64,000 nt of DNA from JAIXWP01 sp041391745. GTDB lineage: Bacteria; Bacteroidota; Bacteroidia; Flavobacteriales_D; Sanyastnellaceae. Below the pieces are notes generated by a model, which was not told where the DNA came from, made no database searches, and saw only the letters and a list, made by a program, of their open reading frames with translations. The stretch covers positions 1-64,000 of the forward strand of contig JAWKNK010000014.1 in the NCBI GenBank assembly GCA_041391745.1, read 5' to 3'. A program made the position numbers and the translations under genes. Below are positions 26,362-34,667 of this stretch, in pieces (within the stretch, counting starts at the first letter, position 1; the number at the start of each line of letters is the position of its first letter).

Positions 26362-28212
26362 CGAGCGGAGCTACAAAATATTGTGCTCCATCTGTTACTT
26401 GAACAGTATATCTTCCAGCAGCTAAATCAAGGTTTGCTTGGTAGATATTCGACTGGATATCATACACTTCATACACTACACGACCAATTGCGTCGAAAAC
26501 TCTTAATGTTCCAAAACTCAATCGTTGTTTGAAGTTGAAATTCAACACTCCTGTAGAAGGTTGTGGGTACATATTCGTTACCAAAGGCGCTCCCACTTCC
26601 TCCACACTGATACAGCCATCAACTGTAAACTCAAATGTATCCACATCACTACAACCATCTTGGGTGGTAGCAGTTGCGAAAATGGTGTGGTCTCCCAATC
26701 CCCATTCCGTTGCATCAATTTGAATGCTTGGTGCAATTGTTCCATCATACCATTCATAGGTATATCCATTGCCGGGTTCGAGGGTGTACACTTGGTTTGA
26801 ACACAATACTACTGGTCCACCTAAATCAAGCGTGAACTCATTAGAAGAAGGCAAGTTATACGAAGTGTTGTAAGTACATCCGTTATCATCAGTGATCACC
26901 AATTGATAAGAACCAGCATCTAAGTTGGCTACAGCAGAACCTCCTGAATTAAAATTGCTTGGTCCTGTCCAAGAGTATTCATATGGAGAAGTTGCTCCTG
27001 AAACATTCACGATCATTTCACCATTTCCACTTTCAGGACAAGTAGGTTGTGTTGCCGTAAAGAATACATTCCAATAAGCAGGTTCTGTGATGTCGTAAGT
27101 ATTAGTCAAATACTTCACCACAGCTTGAAGTTAAAGTCAAATTGTACATTCCCGGCACAATATCTTGAAGTGAATTTGCATCACTTACAAAGCCATTTGG
27201 ACCTGTCCACTCACAAATAAAGTTCACACCAGCTCCCATTAAGTAAGGGTAAATAGAACCGAATCCTTCTTCTCCTTTGTTTACCGGACAATTTACATCT
27301 TGCTCAATACCTTGAAGCGTAACATCACCTTCGTATGCATTGACAGAAAGCGCGGCTGTTCCAGTAGCTCCTGCCCAGCCATCCACTTGAATGTAATATG
27401 CGTCGCCAGGAATCAAACAACCAGCATACATCAACGAAGAATATCCATTAGATGTTGAACAACCACCAAACATATCGTCATTAGAAGAAATCAATTCGAA
27501 AGTGGAGAAGTTAGAACATTCGCCAGCATGCCACAAAGCAATTTGCGTGTCAAAACCAGGTAAATCGCCACAAGTAGTGATTTCATAAGTCATGTCTGCT
27601 TCCGCGATGAAATATGCCCACACGGTGTTGGTCAAGTTATTTTCACACCAAAGTCCATAAGCTGAACAACTGCCATCATCTGGTGAAACCTCACCTACGC
27701 CTACGATGGCACCTTCATTTGTAATTTCAACAGAAGCACCGTTTGGAATAACTTCAATGGCATTGCAAGGCATATCATAGATTGGAATACCACTTACACC
27801 GATTTGGAATGTCCATGTGTTGCCATTTCCACTTCCTGAATAAACGATGAGTAAGCACGCCATCTTCATATACTTCGATGGTTAATCCACCGTCGCCGTA
27901 ACTATCTACGAAAATCAAATCAATAGCCATTGTTGTTTAAACAAAATGGACCTTCGGTAATGGTAGCATCGTTATCATATCCTTCAGGACTATTGTCTGA
28001 TGCGGTTCCAGCACATCCAACATTGAGATTGGCTCCTTCTGCGATTACATCATTCCCACAAGAAGCTCCAGAGGCACTAGTTGCCAGTAATTTCATAGGC
28101 CCACGCATCTGTGTACATTACAAACGATACCGCCACTTCTCCTTCCGCACATTGCGCCTACCCACGATGAGGCCAATAGACTAAACAGACTTAAAAGTAA
28201 AATTTTCTTCAT
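26348..28212 (-). pseudogene. T9SS type A surface protein, broken by six indels
   Basis: Joined frames give about 620 residues: signal peptide (MKKILLLSLFSLLASS), a beta-rich domain beginning QCAEGEVAVSFVMYTDAWAY, an INTWTF-type segment (SGNGNTWTFQIG), a region with paired cysteines (CGDLPGFDTQIALW, a form seen in pre-peptidase-like domains), a SprB-like repeat (YEYSWTGPSNFNSGGSA) and a type A sorting domain (MYPQPSTGVLNFNF, LDLAAGRYTVQV). Breaks that restore the protein when repaired lie near 28153-28158, 28084-28086, 28069-28075, 27920-27926, 27844-27847 and 27104-27110; all are one- or two-base gains or losses. No in-frame stop codons occur otherwise. The density of lesions is unique in the window. 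Function unknown; surface or secreted. Confidence 0.75.
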
Positions 28213-28230
28213 TTTGGTTTCAGGTTTGGA

Positions 28231-28238
28231 CAAATATA
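28231..28238 (-). promoter_or_regulatory. -7 promoter element TATATTTG of the broken T9SS gene
   Basis: Perfect TAnnTTTG on the minus strand, 18 nt from the inferred ATG at 28212. It supports that position as the true start of the gene and suggests the promoter is intact. Confidence 0.5.
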
Positions 28239-28319
28239 GACTTCTAACAAAGAAAAGTTGAGATTTGAATGGATTATTCTTGTATTCTCACCCAAGACTG
28301 ATGCACCTTTGCTAAAAAT

Positions 28320-29162
28320 TTGAATATGCGAATTCTGGCAGGAAGAAAACAGGAATTACCAGTATACGACTCCAATGAGAAATTGTATTTCTTGGGAGAC
28401 GAGAGAAGATTTATTCCGCTTCCAAAACGTGATGTGAGAGGGAGTTTAGAAGAGGGCGACATGGTAGAAGTCTTTACTTTTTACAATGAAAATAGAGAAC
28501 TAGAAGCTACCACGAAGATGCCAGATATTCAAGTAGGAGAAGTTGGATCTTTCAAAATCGCGGGTGTAAACGATCTTGGAGCATTTGTGCATATTGGTAC
28601 CAAGCGTGATATGCTTATTCCCAAAAGAGAAATGAGAGAACCTCTAGAAGAAGGCAGGTATGCACTTATCATTCTACAGGAAGATGCTAGAAATGCTCGC
28701 CTTTTCGCTTCTACAAGAATTCATCATTACTTAAAAGATAATCCCATCACTTGCGAACGTGGAGATGAAGTGGAATTGACCATTGCCGAAAAAATTGAAA
28801 TCGGTCGTCGCGTGATTGTAAACGGAATTAATACTGGAGTACTGTTTCGTCAAGAAATGATGCGCCAAGTGCGCGAAGGAGAAAAGATCAAGGGATATGT
28901 GAGAAAGGTTGAGGGAAATGAAATCACGGTTAGCATGACCAAAGAAGGTATGGCCTTGATTGAAGACGCGAAAGCGAAAATCATGGAATTCCTTCACGGC
29001 AACAACGGCTATATTCGACTCAATGACGATAGTGATCCGGAAGAAATTAAATTGCGTTTGAGAATGTCGAAAAAGACTTTTAAGAAAGCAGTTGGAGTAC
29101 TCTACAAAGAACAAAAAGTGGTGTTAACAAAATTCGGAGTGAAGCTCAATCGCCAAGAATAA
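28320..29162 (+). CDS. CvfB-like S1-domain RNA-binding protein
   Basis: A 280-residue protein with the CvfB/YitL layout: N-terminal S1-like barrels (residues about 5-65 and 70-135, with VGEVGSFKIAGVNDLGAFV and GTKRDMLIPKREM), a third S1 domain (about 145-215), and a C-terminal winged helix (LRMSKKTFKKAVGVLYKEQK). CvfB in Staphylococcus binds RNA and affects virulence gene expression; in Bacteroidota the role is unknown. The ATG at 28320 directly precedes the conserved opening. A near-consensus CACCTTTG lies 14 nt upstream. The MBOAT gene follows 39 bases later on the same strand and may be cotranscribed. Confidence 0.88.
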   Translation: MNMRILAGRKQELPVYDSNEKLYFLGDERRFIPLPKRDVRGSLEEGDMVEVFTFYNENRELEATTKMPDIQVGEVGSFKIAGVNDLGAFVHIGTKRDMLIPKREMREPLEEGRYALIILQEDARNARLFASTRIHHYLKDNPITCERGDEVELTIAEKIEIGRRVIVNGINTGVLFRQEMMRQVREGEKIKGYVRKVEGNEITVSMTKEGMALIEDAKAKIMEFLHGNNGYIRLNDDSDPEEIKLRLRMSKKTFKKAVGVLYKEQKVVLTKFGVKLNRQE

Positions 29163-29201
29163 TTTGTTTATTCTTACAAAAATAAAATACGCAACTGCTG
29201 G

Positions 29202-30923
29202 ATGAGCCTTCAAGATCTGCAAGAAACCGTCGTTAATTTTTTTATTTTTGATAAGAATAACCCCTTTCTTTTCACAGCCCCAGTATTCTGGGTATTCTTT
29301 GCTCTAGTCTTATCCGTAGATGCATTTATATACAAAAAGCGTGTTGTTCGACATGCTTTTCTATTTGTGGCGAGTTTGTTTTTTTACTACAAAACAACAG
29401 ATACCTATTTCGCTCTCCTCCTATTTACAGCTATATCCGACTACGTTTTAGGTCGAGCTATTCATACTTCGCAATCTAATTTTTACAGAAAACTATTTGT
29501 AACAAGCAGCGTTGTGATCAACTTGTTTGTGCTTTGCTATTTTAAATATGCTTACTTTTTCACCGATGCATTCAATTCTATGTTCGGTTCGCATCACGAA
29601 GTGTTTAACGTGGCAGCACATTGGAGCAATAGTTTTTTCGGCACCCACTTCACAGTAGATAAAATTATTTTACCAATAGGAATCTCCTTTTTTACTTTTC
29701 AATCTATCAGCTACACCGTTGAGATTTACAGAAAAAAATTAGAACCCCTCACCCACTTCACCGATTACGCATTTTTTGTTTCCTTCTTCCCTCAACTCGT
29801 GGCGGGCCCAATTGTGCGTTCTACGGATTTCATTCCCCAGCTTTACAAAGAATATAAACTTTCGAAACAAGAATTCGGTCTCGCTATTTTCTGGATTCTA
29901 AATGGTTTGGTAAAAAAACTTTTCCTTTCGGATTACATCGCTGTCAATTTTATCGATCGCGTTTTTTCTAAACCCGATTCTTACACAGGGTTTGAAAACC
30001 TTATGGCAGTATATGGCTACAGCCTGCAAGTTTATGCCGACTTCAGTGGCTACACAGACATGGCCATAGGTATCGCCATGCTGATGGGCTTTTATTTGAC
30101 GAAAAATTTCAACTCACCATACAAAGCAGCAAGTATTTCTGATTTCTGGAGACGTTGGCACATGTCGCTTTCCAATTGGCTTAGAGATTATTTGTACATC
30201 CCACTAGGAGGAAACAAAAAGGGTTCGATGGGCTCATACATCATTCTTGGAGTAATGCTTTCTATCGTTTCATTATTGGCTCAATCCATCTTTGTTTTGA
30301 CTACTGGAATCGGCATCATAGTAGCACTTGGAATGGTGGGCTATTTCTACAAACCATTTGAAAGTTGGCTCAACACCAATCTCAATTTGATGATCACGAT
30401 GCTTCTCGGAGGCTTGTGGCATGGGGCGAGTTGGAACTTTATTATTTGGGGCGGACTCAACGGATTTGGATTGATGTTTTCTAAAGCTTGGAAAAAAATC
30501 AGTCCCTGGAAAGACATGTCGAAATGGTATTTCAGAGCGTGGGCAATTTTTCTCACCTTCTCGTTTATCACTTTTACACGCGTTTGGTTCAGAGCTGGCA
30601 GTTCCAACTCGTGGTCGGCAATGGAAGAAGTGCATGATGTAAAAGCCGAGTTTTTATCTGCCACCACCATGCTCGATCGCATTTTTGCACACATGGATTG
30701 GAGCGTTGCCCCTGCCGTTCTCGCTGGATATTGGAAAGTGTTTTTACTCATTCTCATTGGAATGATCATTCACTGGCTCCCAGAAAGTTTTAAAGAAAAA
30801 TACAGAACTTCATTCTCCAATTTGCCCATTCCTGCTATTGCCGGAATCGTAGTAGTGGCAATGATTATCTGTTACCAAATAGTGACTTCAGATTTGCAGC
30901 CGTTCATTTACTTCCAGTTCTAA
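29202..30923 (+). CDS. MBOAT-family O-acyltransferase (AlgI/DltB-like)
   Basis: A 573-residue polytopic membrane protein of the membrane-bound O-acyltransferase family, which moves acyl (usually acetyl) groups across the membrane onto extracellular polysaccharide. About 12 hydrophobic spans are visible. The family landmarks are the FWRRWHMSLSNWLRDYLYIP block with His320, and the catalytic His407 in LWHGASWNF. AlgI homologues usually work with a periplasmic SGNH-type partner; none is adjacent, but an SGNH-like protein is encoded at 54.1-55.6 kb. The polymer that is modified is unknown. The stop codon interlocks by 4 bases with the convergent DUF6265 gene. Confidence 0.93.
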   Translation: MSLQDLQETVVNFFIFDKNNPFLFTAPVFWVFFALVLSVDAFIYKKRVVRHAFLFVASLFFYYKTTDTYFALLLFTAISDYVLGRAIHTSQSNFYRKLFVTSSVVINLFVLCYFKYAYFFTDAFNSMFGSHHEVFNVAAHWSNSFFGTHFTVDKIILPIGISFFTFQSISYTVEIYRKKLEPLTHFTDYAFFVSFFPQLVAGPIVRSTDFIPQLYKEYKLSKQEFGLAIFWILNGLVKKLFLSDYIAVNFIDRVFSKPDSYTGFENLMAVYGYSLQVYADFSGYTDMAIGIAMLMGFYLTKNFNSPYKAASISDFWRRWHMSLSNWLRDYLYIPLGGNKKGSMGSYIILGVMLSIVSLLAQSIFVLTTGIGIIVALGMVGYFYKPFESWLNTNLNLMITMLLGGLWHGASWNFIIWGGLNGFGLMFSKAWKKISPWKDMSKWYFRAWAIFLTFSFITFTRVWFRAGSSNSWSAMEEVHDVKAEFLSATTMLDRIFAHMDWSVAPAVLAGYWKVFLLILIGMIIHWLPESFKEKYRTSFSNLPIPAIAGIVVVAMIICYQIVTSDLQPFIYFQF

Positions 30924-31405
30924 TTGAACCTAACAAAATCAAACGTAATCCGTGCAGTGCTGCTGTTTCGAGGACCTTCGATGTACACTTGCATCTGATC
31001 TTCATCGATCAGACGATATACAATTTTCTTAGGAAAATCGTGTGTAGGATTAGAAAATTCTATCTCCTCTTTTGTCTCTTTCGTTCTATAAAAGGGAACG
31101 CTGTGATTGTGATTCTGATGACGAACCTGTGCATAATAAACGGGCACGCTGTCTTGCAAATCAATCTTCAAAAACTCGATAAATGTGGTATCGCCTTCAG
31201 TAAGTACGAACCCCTTCCCTTCGAGCCCATTGTTGTTTGACTTTTGCCATTCCTCGATTTGGTGCGACTTTTCATCTACCGATTCCCATCGGCCCACAAG
31301 GTGGTCAAAATCAAAATTATTGGAAGTATTCGAATTGTCTTTAACATCGCATTGCCAAAGGGCGAGCGATATAAATACAGCGATTATTTTTAATCTTTTA
31401 GACAT
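30920..31405 (-). CDS. DUF6265-like exported protein
   Basis: A 161-residue protein with a hydrophobic leader (KRLKIIAVFISLALWQC) whose cysteine could be lipidated, although the residues before it are not a canonical lipobox. The mature part resembles DUF6265: VGRWESVDE, then IEEWQKSNNNGLEGKGF, FIEFLKIDLQDSVPVYYA, FSNPTHDFPKKIVYRL and YIEGPRN, which together suggest a small lipocalin-like beta-barrel. Ligand and role are unknown. The ATG at 31405 is chosen over one at 31441 because it begins right at the leader peptide and avoids overlapping the upstream gene. It lies 22 bases after the TauE/SafE gene, likely cotranscribed. Confidence 0.75.
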   Translation of the reverse strand: MSKRLKIIAVFISLALWQCDVKDNSNTSNNFDFDHLVGRWESVDEKSHQIEEWQKSNNNGLEGKGFVLTEGDTTFIEFLKIDLQDSVPVYYAQVRHQNHNHSVPFYRTKETKEEIEFSNPTHDFPKKIVYRLIDEDQMQVYIEGPRNSSTARITFDFVRFN

Positions 31406-31427
31406 TCCGTAGGGCGAATATACTAAA

Positions 31428-32198
31428 TCAGAGCCATCCAAGAATAAGAGCTGCAGAGAAGAGTAATAGTGATACTAGGATAAAATTGTTTATCCACTCC
31501 ATTGGCTTGATTTTCATAAAGTGATTTCCGGCATATGCGCCCGAGAAAGCTGCCAATGTCGCTACGAGGATCAATTTGTATTCATCTAAGATAATTCCAG
31601 TAAAAGCAAAACTGCTGTAAACCGCTATCCTCGTAATATCGACCATGCACGCTAGCACAACTCTGGTTCCCATAAAGGCTTCTTTGCTCAAGCCCGCTTT
31701 CATCAAAAACATGCTTCTTAAAGCACCTTGATGTCCTGAAAGTCCTCCGAAGAATCCGCTTACGAGTCCACCAACGGGCATCAAAATCTTAGGCATTCTC
31801 CAATTTTGAAATTGCTTTTGGGTTTCAAGCAAAGCAAAAATGGAAATGAGTATTCCGATTACGAGATTGAGCGTGGTGATATCCTTTCTCGCGCCGAAAA
31901 TATAGTAGCTCCCCACCTGATGGGCATCTATATTTTTCAATAAATAACTACCGAGAAATGCTCCAACTACCGACAAGAGTCCGAAGTATTTGATAACGCT
32001 CCAGTTTGCAAACTTCCCAAGCAAGTAAAGTTTAAAAAGATTGTTGAGCATGTGCACCATGGCTTGTGCCGTAATTGCAATTTCTATTGGAAATACAAGC
32101 AAGAATGCAGGTAATAACAAAGTGCCAAGGCCGAATCCAGAAAAGAAGCTCAGGAAAGAACCAAAGAGTGCCAATGCAATTACTACCACATATTCCAT
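31428..32198 (-). CDS. TauE/SafE-family membrane transporter
   Basis: A 256-residue inner-membrane protein with about eight spans, of the sulfite exporter TauE/SafE (DUF81) family. The conserved GSFLSFFSGFGLGTLLLP segment at the N-terminus and the second-half repeat GLVSGFFGGLSGHQGAL mark the two homologous halves. Family members export small sulfur compounds or organic anions; the substrate here is unknown. The start at 32198 is preferred over 32225 because family members begin just before the first span and because a near-consensus -7 element (TTTCTTTG, 32210-32203 on the minus strand) ends 4 nt before it; a start at 32225 would lie upstream of that element. Confidence 0.87.
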   Translation of the reverse strand: MEYVVVIALALFGSFLSFFSGFGLGTLLLPAFLLVFPIEIAITAQAMVHMLNNLFKLYLLGKFANWSVIKYFGLLSVVGAFLGSYLLKNIDAHQVGSYYIFGARKDITTLNLVIGILISIFALLETQKQFQNWRMPKILMPVGGLVSGFFGGLSGHQGALRSMFLMKAGLSKEAFMGTRVVLACMVDITRIAVYSSFAFTGIILDEYKLILVATLAAFSGAYAGNHFMKIKPMEWINNFILVSLLLFSAALILGWL

Positions 32199-32250
32199 AG
32201 CACAAAGAAACACGCTTCGTTTCAAACATGCCTAATTTTCCCGTTATTTG

Positions 32251-33300
32251 ATGACGATTATGGAAAATTCGAAGAACAAAGCCTTGCAAAAAGCGATAGA
32301 CCAATTGAAAGGAAAGACGAAACTCTTCCCTGCTCAATACTATGTCGATGGCATTTTGAAAGGAGATATTTCCATATTGTCTCAAGCCATTACACTGCTT
32401 GAAAGCAAGTCAAATGATCATAGAGAACTTGCCGATCAATTGATCAGAGAATGTTTACCTCATTCGGGAAAGGCCATCCGCGTTGGGATTACAGGCGTGC
32501 CGGGTGTAGGAAAAAGCACATTTATAGAAGCCATTGGAACTTACATTTTAGAAAATACGGATAGCAAATTAGCAGTCTTGGCTATCGATCCGTCTAGTCC
32601 GATTTCTGGAGGAAGCATACTGGGTGATAAAACTAGAATGGAGAAGCTATCGATGGACAACCGAGCGTTCATTCGCCCCTCACCATCTAGCGAATCGCTT
32701 GGTGGCGTGGCGAGAAAAACCAGAGAAACGATGATTCTCTGTGAGGCGGCCGGATACAATGTCATCTTTATTGAGACTGTAGGAGTAGGTCAAAGCGAAA
32801 CCGCAGTACACCAAATGACTGACTTCTTTTTATTGCTGATGCTCGCAGGAGCAGGAGATCAACTGCAAGGAATAAAACGTGGCATCATGGAAATGTGCGA
32901 CGCCTTATTCATCACCAAAGCAGATGGCGACAATAAAATGAACGCTACAAGAGCTAAAGCCGAATACACATCTGCGCTACATTTTTATCCTCCAAAACCA
33001 TCGGGATGGGTACCCGTAGTTGACATCTGTTCATCGTTGGATGAAACCGGAATAGATAATGTTTGGAATCAAATCATGAAGCACCACAACTGGCTGAGCG
33101 AACGCGGTCAGCTCGAAGTATTGCGAAATCAGCAAGATTTGGATTGGATGAATGACACGCTTAAAGAGCGCGTACTCAACGCGTTTTTTAATTCTCCTGA
33201 ATACTTACAAAAGGTAGTAAAAATTAAAGATGATTTGCTGCAAAAAAAGATGACTCCCTTTCAAGCTGCGGATCTATTATTTCAAGCAAAAAAAAATTAG
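32251..33300 (+). CDS. meaB: Methylmalonyl-CoA mutase-associated GTPase MeaB
   Basis: A 349-residue G3E-type P-loop GTPase that protects and reloads the adenosylcobalamin cofactor of methylmalonyl-CoA mutase. The Walker A motif GVPGVGKST is at residues 82-90, followed by AIDPSSPISGGSILGDKTRM (the switch region that is diagnostic for MeaB/ArgK), then IETVGVGQSE and the base-recognition TKAD. The mutase genes are not in this window. A TTG three bases upstream could also serve as start, and an ATG at 32260 is possible; 32251 is chosen as the first ATG. A weak -7 (TAATTTTC, 32233-32240) lies 10 nt before it. The end interlocks with the convergent gene by 4 bases. Confidence 0.93.
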   Translation: MTIMENSKNKALQKAIDQLKGKTKLFPAQYYVDGILKGDISILSQAITLLESKSNDHRELADQLIRECLPHSGKAIRVGITGVPGVGKSTFIEAIGTYILENTDSKLAVLAIDPSSPISGGSILGDKTRMEKLSMDNRAFIRPSPSSESLGGVARKTRETMILCEAAGYNVIFIETVGVGQSETAVHQMTDFFLLLMLAGAGDQLQGIKRGIMEMCDALFITKADGDNKMNATRAKAEYTSALHFYPPKPSGWVPVVDICSSLDETGIDNVWNQIMKHHNWLSERGQLEVLRNQQDLDWMNDTLKERVLNAFFNSPEYLQKVVKIKDDLLQKKMTPFQAADLLFQAKKN

Positions 33301-33635
33301 CGCACTCCTCCTTCCATGTACATGTCAATCATTCCCAATAGGAATCGAGCTATAAATGCGCATGTAAAAAGAAACGTTGCAATCAATTTCCAATTTGACT
33401 TTTCTCTATACTCATCAAACTTAGATATTGCATCTACGAAAAGAGAAGCTATGCCCAGGAATTCCAAGAGCATCATCAAGCCCCAATGGGACTTTACAGA
33501 GATATAAAATGTCAAAACGAATCGCGGAGACTCAGTTGGGAAGAACTTCCCCGGCCAATAAAATACATTATAAACCAATACTACAATCATCAAAATAACG
33601 ATGATATTGATGCCGCCTGACTTTTCCGATTTCAT
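33297..33635 (-). CDS. Hypothetical membrane protein (112 aa)
   Basis: Not recognised. A 112-residue protein with three predicted membrane spans (about residues 9-28, 41-66 and 84-103), separated by a short loop with KSHWG and a charged loop (SKFDEYREKSNWK). The last residues run into the stop codon that overlaps the meaB stop codon by 4 bases. It starts 18 bases downstream of the PorP/SprF gene on the same strand and could be the last gene of that operon, but nothing in the sequence ties it to secretion. Confidence 0.7.
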   Translation of the reverse strand: MKSEKSGGINIIVILMIVVLVYNVFYWPGKFFPTESPRFVLTFYISVKSHWGLMMLLEFLGIASLFVDAISKFDEYREKSNWKLIATFLFTCAFIARFLLGMIDMYMEGGVR

Positions 33636-33653
33636 GGCACAAAGATATCGTGA

Positions 33654-34667
33654 TTAGATGTAATCAGGACAAATTTTCTTGACATCTCCAATCGTTGGAC
33701 TGTGGGGTATAATGTAGATAACTCCAATCTCGAATCCTCCCCTTCCGCTGCTTGCAGGCTTCAGGCTGCTCAAGTTGACATCATAACTCAAGCCGACATC
33801 CCACTGATGGTATTTCATGCCTGCAATGATATTTCCAGCATCCCGTGTTCTTCCCAAAAAACCAAAGTAAAGGGCTTCATAATTCCAAGAACGATTGTCC
33901 AATACATAATACCCTCGTCCACCAATATTGAACTCGATGAACTTAGCTTGAGACATAAAGAGAAGCATCGGTTCGATTTGCCATTGGTCATTCAACTTTT
34001 GGAGATAATTCCCATGTACAACTACGCGAGGATCGAGTCGCACAAAAGCTTGATCAAAAAAACTTTGTTTTGGGTTTGAAAGATTGAAAAGCGCCACACC
34101 GCCTTTGAGTGATCTCGTATCATCAATGAAGTACGAATATGAAGCTCCGATATTCAAGTTGAGATAAGAACGGCTATCGCGCGTATATTGCTCTCCCGCA
34201 TTTATACTCGGGTCGTATGAAAAGCCGTTCCATTGATTATCATATCTCAATGCGCTGTAATCAATACTCATAAATGTGAGTCCGAACATAGCGCCAACGT
34301 TCAGCTGATCTTTTTCTTTATTCGTAGGGGTAAAGCTTCTACCGAAAACCAAATTGAGCATTGTAGTCTTCAGCTGGGAGTCACCTGCTTTATCCGTAAA
34401 AAGACTGACCCCTGCCGAATAATTCGAGTTCAATATTTTATTGGCATCTCCGGAAAATCCCCAAGTGGTATAGGGAACGGTTACACTCCTCCATTGCGAG
34501 CGTTGGTTTCCAATCAAACGATACGCTCCATCAAAATCACCCACCAAAGCGGGATTCAATGAAAATGGACTTTGATAAAATTGTGAAAAGTGAATGTCCT
34601 GAGAATAACCACTCAGACCTGCCACAAGCAGCATGAACAGCAATTGATATTTCAGAAATAATTTCAC
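33654..34667 (-). CDS. PorP/SprF-family type IX secretion membrane protein
   Basis: A 337-residue outer-membrane beta-barrel of the PorP/SprF family. After the signal peptide the family signature DIHFSQFYQSPFSLNPALVG appears at residues 24-43, then YRLIGNQRSQWRSV; the C-terminus has alternating aromatic strands. SprF in Flavobacterium johnsoniae is needed to export the adhesin SprB and is encoded next to it; paralogues are usually paired with one large cargo. Here the ATG directly follows the stop codon of a 1,252-residue T9SS type B protein with no intergenic base, so this is probably the dedicated partner of that protein (inference by analogy). Confidence 0.93.
   Translation of the reverse strand: MKLFLKYQLLFMLLVAGLSGYSQDIHFSQFYQSPFSLNPALVGDFDGAYRLIGNQRSQWRSVTVPYTTWGFSGDANKILNSNYSAGVSLFTDKAGDSQLKTTMLNLVFGRSFTPTNKEKDQLNVGAMFGLTFMSIDYSALRYDNQWNGFSYDPSINAGEQYTRDSRSYLNLNIGASYSYFIDDTRSLKGGVALFNLSNPKQSFFDQAFVRLDPRVVVHGNYLQKLNDQWQIEPMLLFMSQAKFIEFNIGGRGYYVLDNRSWNYEALYFGFLGRTRDAGNIIAGMKYHQWDVGLSYDVNLSSLKPASSGRGGFEIGVIYIIPHSPTIGDVKKICPDYI

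Noticed and set aside
32226..32250. TTG at 32248 as the meaB start
   Set aside because: An ATG follows directly at 32251 and another at 32260; no reason to prefer the rarer start codon.
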